A program made the position numbers and the translations under genes. The notes beneath the pieces are model-generated. The model saw only the letters and a list, made by a program, of their open reading frames with translations, was not told the origin of the DNA and ran no database searches. 64,000 bases of DNA from Desulfopila sp. IMCC35006 (GTDB lineage Bacteria > Desulfobacterota > Desulfobulbia > Desulfobulbales > Desulfocapsaceae): NCBI RefSeq assembly GCF_005116645.1, contig NZ_SWCM01000009.1, positions 124,001-188,000 on the forward strand, read 5' to 3'. How positions within the stretch are numbered: position 1 is the first letter of the stretch; each line of letters starts with the position of its first letter. Of the stretch, positions 61,659 to 64,000 are shown one piece after another.

Positions 61659-64000
61659 GTGAATATTAATGCGATTGCTGATGCCGCAAAAGTCAGTCCT
61701 CAACGAACAATTCTTGCGTCCCACCCCAAAAAACCAAGAGCTGACAGTACGCTTTTTCTCAGCCGTTCCGTCTCCGCAAACCTGCACGGCGGGCAGCATC
61801 ACACGGTCGTCGGCGTGCATATCGTACTGGCGGCAGGCAACCCTAACGGACTATGGGAAGAGTTCCATATCGATCGTGCAGCGCAGAAACATAATGCCAG
61901 CCAGCAAAAGAAAGATGACCGCACGTTTTTGATGGCGACCAGATCACTGACGATCTGCTGCGACACCCTGGAGATTCACGGTGCGTTCTGCCTCCCTGAA
62001 GCGGATGTGGCAATTTACGCACGCCGTTTGATATGGGCCACCGAAAATGCAGGCATCAATACCTCCCCTCTTCCCTGGGACATTCCCAAGGCGCCGGACG
62101 CCGCCGGGGCAACTCCCGGTGAAAACGGGGCGAACGGAAGGCACGCCGGCTCCCTGAAGATCATGGTGGCAGAAATTACATCTCCGGGTATCGGCATACC
62201 GCGCCTGATTGCCCTGGGCGGCCGCGGTCAAGATCCGGGCAACGGCCTGAATGGCCAGCCCGGCAAGAGTATGCCGGGCATTAAATCTGCGTCCTTTGAA
62301 GCCCACAACCTGGTTGGAGTAAGCAATACCTTGCAGGTGGATTTCTCTCCGCCAGCGGTCTACATCAATGCAAAATGGTATCTCGGAGGTTCGGCGGTTG
62401 GTATTCCATTACTCTCCGATCCCCGGGGGACAAACTCTTTTCCGACCGACGGCACTCATGCGGTTGCCCCGGGGACCCCCGGCAACGGCGGCAACGGCGG
62501 CAGACTGACCACGAATTCAGCAACTGTTGCGGCTGGATTTAAAAGCGACGGAGGCACAGCCGGCAAAACTGCCCCGAACTGCAGGGGCGGCGAGGCGGGC
62601 ACTCCGGCCACCAGCGCTGCCTATGACCTCTATATGTATTTTTTCCCCTGGAAATCGACCAATAAACCGAATCACGATAAGAACAAAAAAAAACCGGACC
62701 ACACCACCCGCAAAGGCAATGATGCCCCGGCCAGGCCGGCCGCCATAGGCGCCGGGACCAGAGCAGACCCTGTCCTGATTGAATGTGCCAATGCGTGGCT
62801 GCACCCTCTCAGCCTGCAGATCGTGATCGAATTCGCCCGGGAGCTGTTTCTAGCAGGCGACCGTCTCCCGGTACAGGCGCTGCTGGAAAACTATGCCGAA
62901 GGCCTCGCTTTACCCATACCCAAGAGCACAAAGAACCAGGCGGACTCGCCCTGGGACAATGTTCCCGCCAGCCAGTGGACAGCGGCACAGACCGAGATTG
63001 CCTCGATGCTGCAGCGTCTGCGTGCCCAGCTGGATTATTTCGGCAATCCCGCCGGCTATACCCCATTGCTGTCGCTGCAGGGCTCGATCAAGTTATATCA
63101 GGGGGCAACCCGGAGGGCCCTGCGGACGATGCTGCTTGCCGAATGGGTGAATGACGAGACCCATAAAGCGGACCAGGCTGTTGCCCTGTTCGAGGATCTC
63201 ATCGATGACACCGTCCAGGACACGACACAGGCTGTTGACCAGGTGCTGACTGCGGAAAAGAAAATCAACCAAGTGACCCAGGAACTCGACGGCCTGGAAC
63301 AGAATCTGACCACCATTGGGGTGGAGCTCGACGAAAAAAGGACCGAGCTTCTCGGCCAGGCGGAGACCACCAAAGAGCAGCAGGCACTTATCAAATTCAG
63401 CATCAAGATGGCGGGCGCCATCTGCCAGATTATCCCGGTCGGCCAGCCTGCCCTTGCCGCGGTCGGTTCCCTGGCAGGGGTGAGTGCCGATCTCATTGGC
63501 AGCGATCCCGAAAGTGCACCGGACACGATTTCCAAGATGGGCGGCACCATCACCAAGGCACGGGAGGCGGCCAATAAGTCCCGGGAAGCCAGTAAGAAAA
63601 GTGTCCAGGAAGCCAAAAAAGGCAAGCCAGGCGACGCCGCGGCCGCCAGTGAGAGTGCTTTGGCGATGAACCAGGCTCTTGACGGGCTGGGCCCTGCTCT
63701 TACTCAATTATCCGGAGCCGTTTCAGCGCTGCAGGTTTCGCAGACGGAAGTCGAGGCCGAGCTGCAGCGCCTTGAGGCCAACTGCCCGGAGCTGCAGCTT
63801 TTGCTTCAGGAGATCAGGGACCTTAACGCCAGGAAGATGGTCCTTTTCGACAAGCTCGCGGTGGCGTTTCATGCACTTGGCGCGGGCTATGCGCGCCTGG
63901 CCTTCAATGCAGCGGCAATTGTCAGCATGCAGCAGGAAAAGGGCAAACAGTTGAGCCGAATCGACCACGAGGCCAGTCTCTTCGTCAGGCAGCTCGGCAG
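61659..64000 (+). CDS. Large Gly-rich/coiled-coil protein of unknown function, 3' end missing
   Basis: A GTG at 61659 follows the strong site GGGAGGAGG by five bases; no stop codon occurs to the window end (over 780 codons), so the gene is incomplete. Residues about 90-130 look beta-rich (DTLEIHGAFCLPEADVAIYA). Gly-rich loosely collagen-like runs lie at about 145-160, 186-212 (GQDPGNGLNGQPG) and 268-318. A Lys-rich hinge (about 338-355) leads to mostly helical sequence (370-500), then a coiled coil (505-575), a hydrophobic stretch from 584 (MAGAICQIIPVG...), a second long coiled coil (625-725) and another hydrophobic helix (731-757, LAVAFHALGAGYARLAFNAA). No signal peptide is seen. I do not recognise the family. 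Confidence 0.75.
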   Translation, partial: MNINAIADAAKVSPQRTILASHPKKPRADSTLFLSRSVSANLHGGQHHTVVGVHIVLAAGNPNGLWEEFHIDRAAQKHNASQQKKDDRTFLMATRSLTICCDTLEIHGAFCLPEADVAIYARRLIWATENAGINTSPLPWDIPKAPDAAGATPGENGANGRHAGSLKIMVAEITSPGIGIPRLIALGGRGQDPGNGLNGQPGKSMPGIKSASFEAHNLVGVSNTLQVDFSPPAVYINAKWYLGGSAVGIPLLSDPRGTNSFPTDGTHAVAPGTPGNGGNGGRLTTNSATVAAGFKSDGGTAGKTAPNCRGGEAGTPATSAAYDLYMYFFPWKSTNKPNHDKNKKKPDHTTRKGNDAPARPAAIGAGTRADPVLIECANAWLHPLSLQIVIEFARELFLAGDRLPVQALLENYAEGLALPIPKSTKNQADSPWDNVPASQWTAAQTEIASMLQRLRAQLDYFGNPAGYTPLLSLQGSIKLYQGATRRALRTMLLAEWVNDETHKADQAVALFEDLIDDTVQDTTQAVDQVLTAEKKINQVTQELDGLEQNLTTIGVELDEKRTELLGQAETTKEQQALIKFSIKMAGAICQIIPVGQPALAAVGSLAGVSADLIGSDPESAPDTISKMGGTITKAREAANKSREASKKSVQEAKKGKPGDAAAASESALAMNQALDGLGPALTQLSGAVSALQVSQTEVEAELQRLEANCPELQLLLQEIRDLNARKMVLFDKLAVAFHALGAGYARLAFNAAAIVSMQQEKGKQLSRIDHEASLFVRQLG

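Noticed and set aside
1-64000. CRISPR array, tRNA/rRNA genes, IS transposases, prophage
   Set aside because: No regularly spaced direct repeats, no tRNA-like cloverleaf or rRNA motifs and no transposase or integrase products were found.

Overview
The window reads like a chromosomal segment of a Gram-negative bacterium, most likely a Desulfobacterota (deltaproteobacterial, Desulfobulbales-like) lineage. Signs of this are Kdo transferase (lipopolysaccharide), a TamA/TamB outer-membrane assembly pair, a PEP-CTERM protein, and a methylenetetrahydrofolate reductase fused to the cysteine-rich MetV-like domain typical of Wood-Ljungdahl organisms. The lineage call is inference; no rRNA, tRNA, CRISPR array, phage or transposase gene was seen.

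Layout. 1-4258: membrane-anchored GH94/NdvB-like glycan enzyme (minus strand, cut by the left edge). 4.5-6.6 kb: motB, motA and an FlbD-like gene. 7-10 kb: a hydantoinase/oxoprolinase-type ATPase followed by a histone-deacetylase-like amidohydrolase. 10-14 kb: patatin, waaA, a PEP-CTERM protein. 14-23 kb: fused MTHFR, a methyltransferase-like membrane protein, NhaA, a CoA-transferase/GNAT fusion, an unusual protein kinase and a metallophosphoesterase. 23-29 kb: a SEC-C protein overlapping a PIF1-like helicase, an M24 peptidase, a DJ-1/PfpI protein, a VF530 protein and a Bax-inhibitor-1 protein. 29.6-36.7 kb: tamA (seven POTRA-like repeats) and tamB. 37-43 kb: a diguanylate cyclase, a homocysteine methyltransferase and a four-gene polyamine-type ABC importer. 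43-48 kb: pheA, a thioesterase, a DMT exporter, aroE, aroD and aroK, an aromatic amino acid group. 48-50.3 kb: a YeiH-type transporter with an unannotated 55-aa membrane peptide, then an 83-aa coiled-coil protein. 50.5-53.4 kb: an MhqR-like quinone-stress module. 53.7-57.3 kb: O2-dependent tyrosine/homogentisate catabolism (hpd, hmgA, fahA). 57.3-61.4 kb: ThrH and a stress-protein locus (J-protein, double-RHH-like protein, two Hsp20). 61659-64000: the start of a large unrecognised Gly-rich/coiled-coil protein with a membrane-active look, cut by the right edge.

Two themes stand out. First, intergenic regions hold a dispersed nested-palindrome element of about 174 bp whose central core is found in both orientations relative to its outer arms, which implies inversion between the arms; a second element has the same core but different arms. 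Second, the 50-57 kb region combines ring-cleaving dioxygenase, MarR regulator, isochorismatase-like and monooxygenase-like genes with the aerobic homogentisate pathway, which would be unexpected if the host is an anaerobic sulfate reducer.
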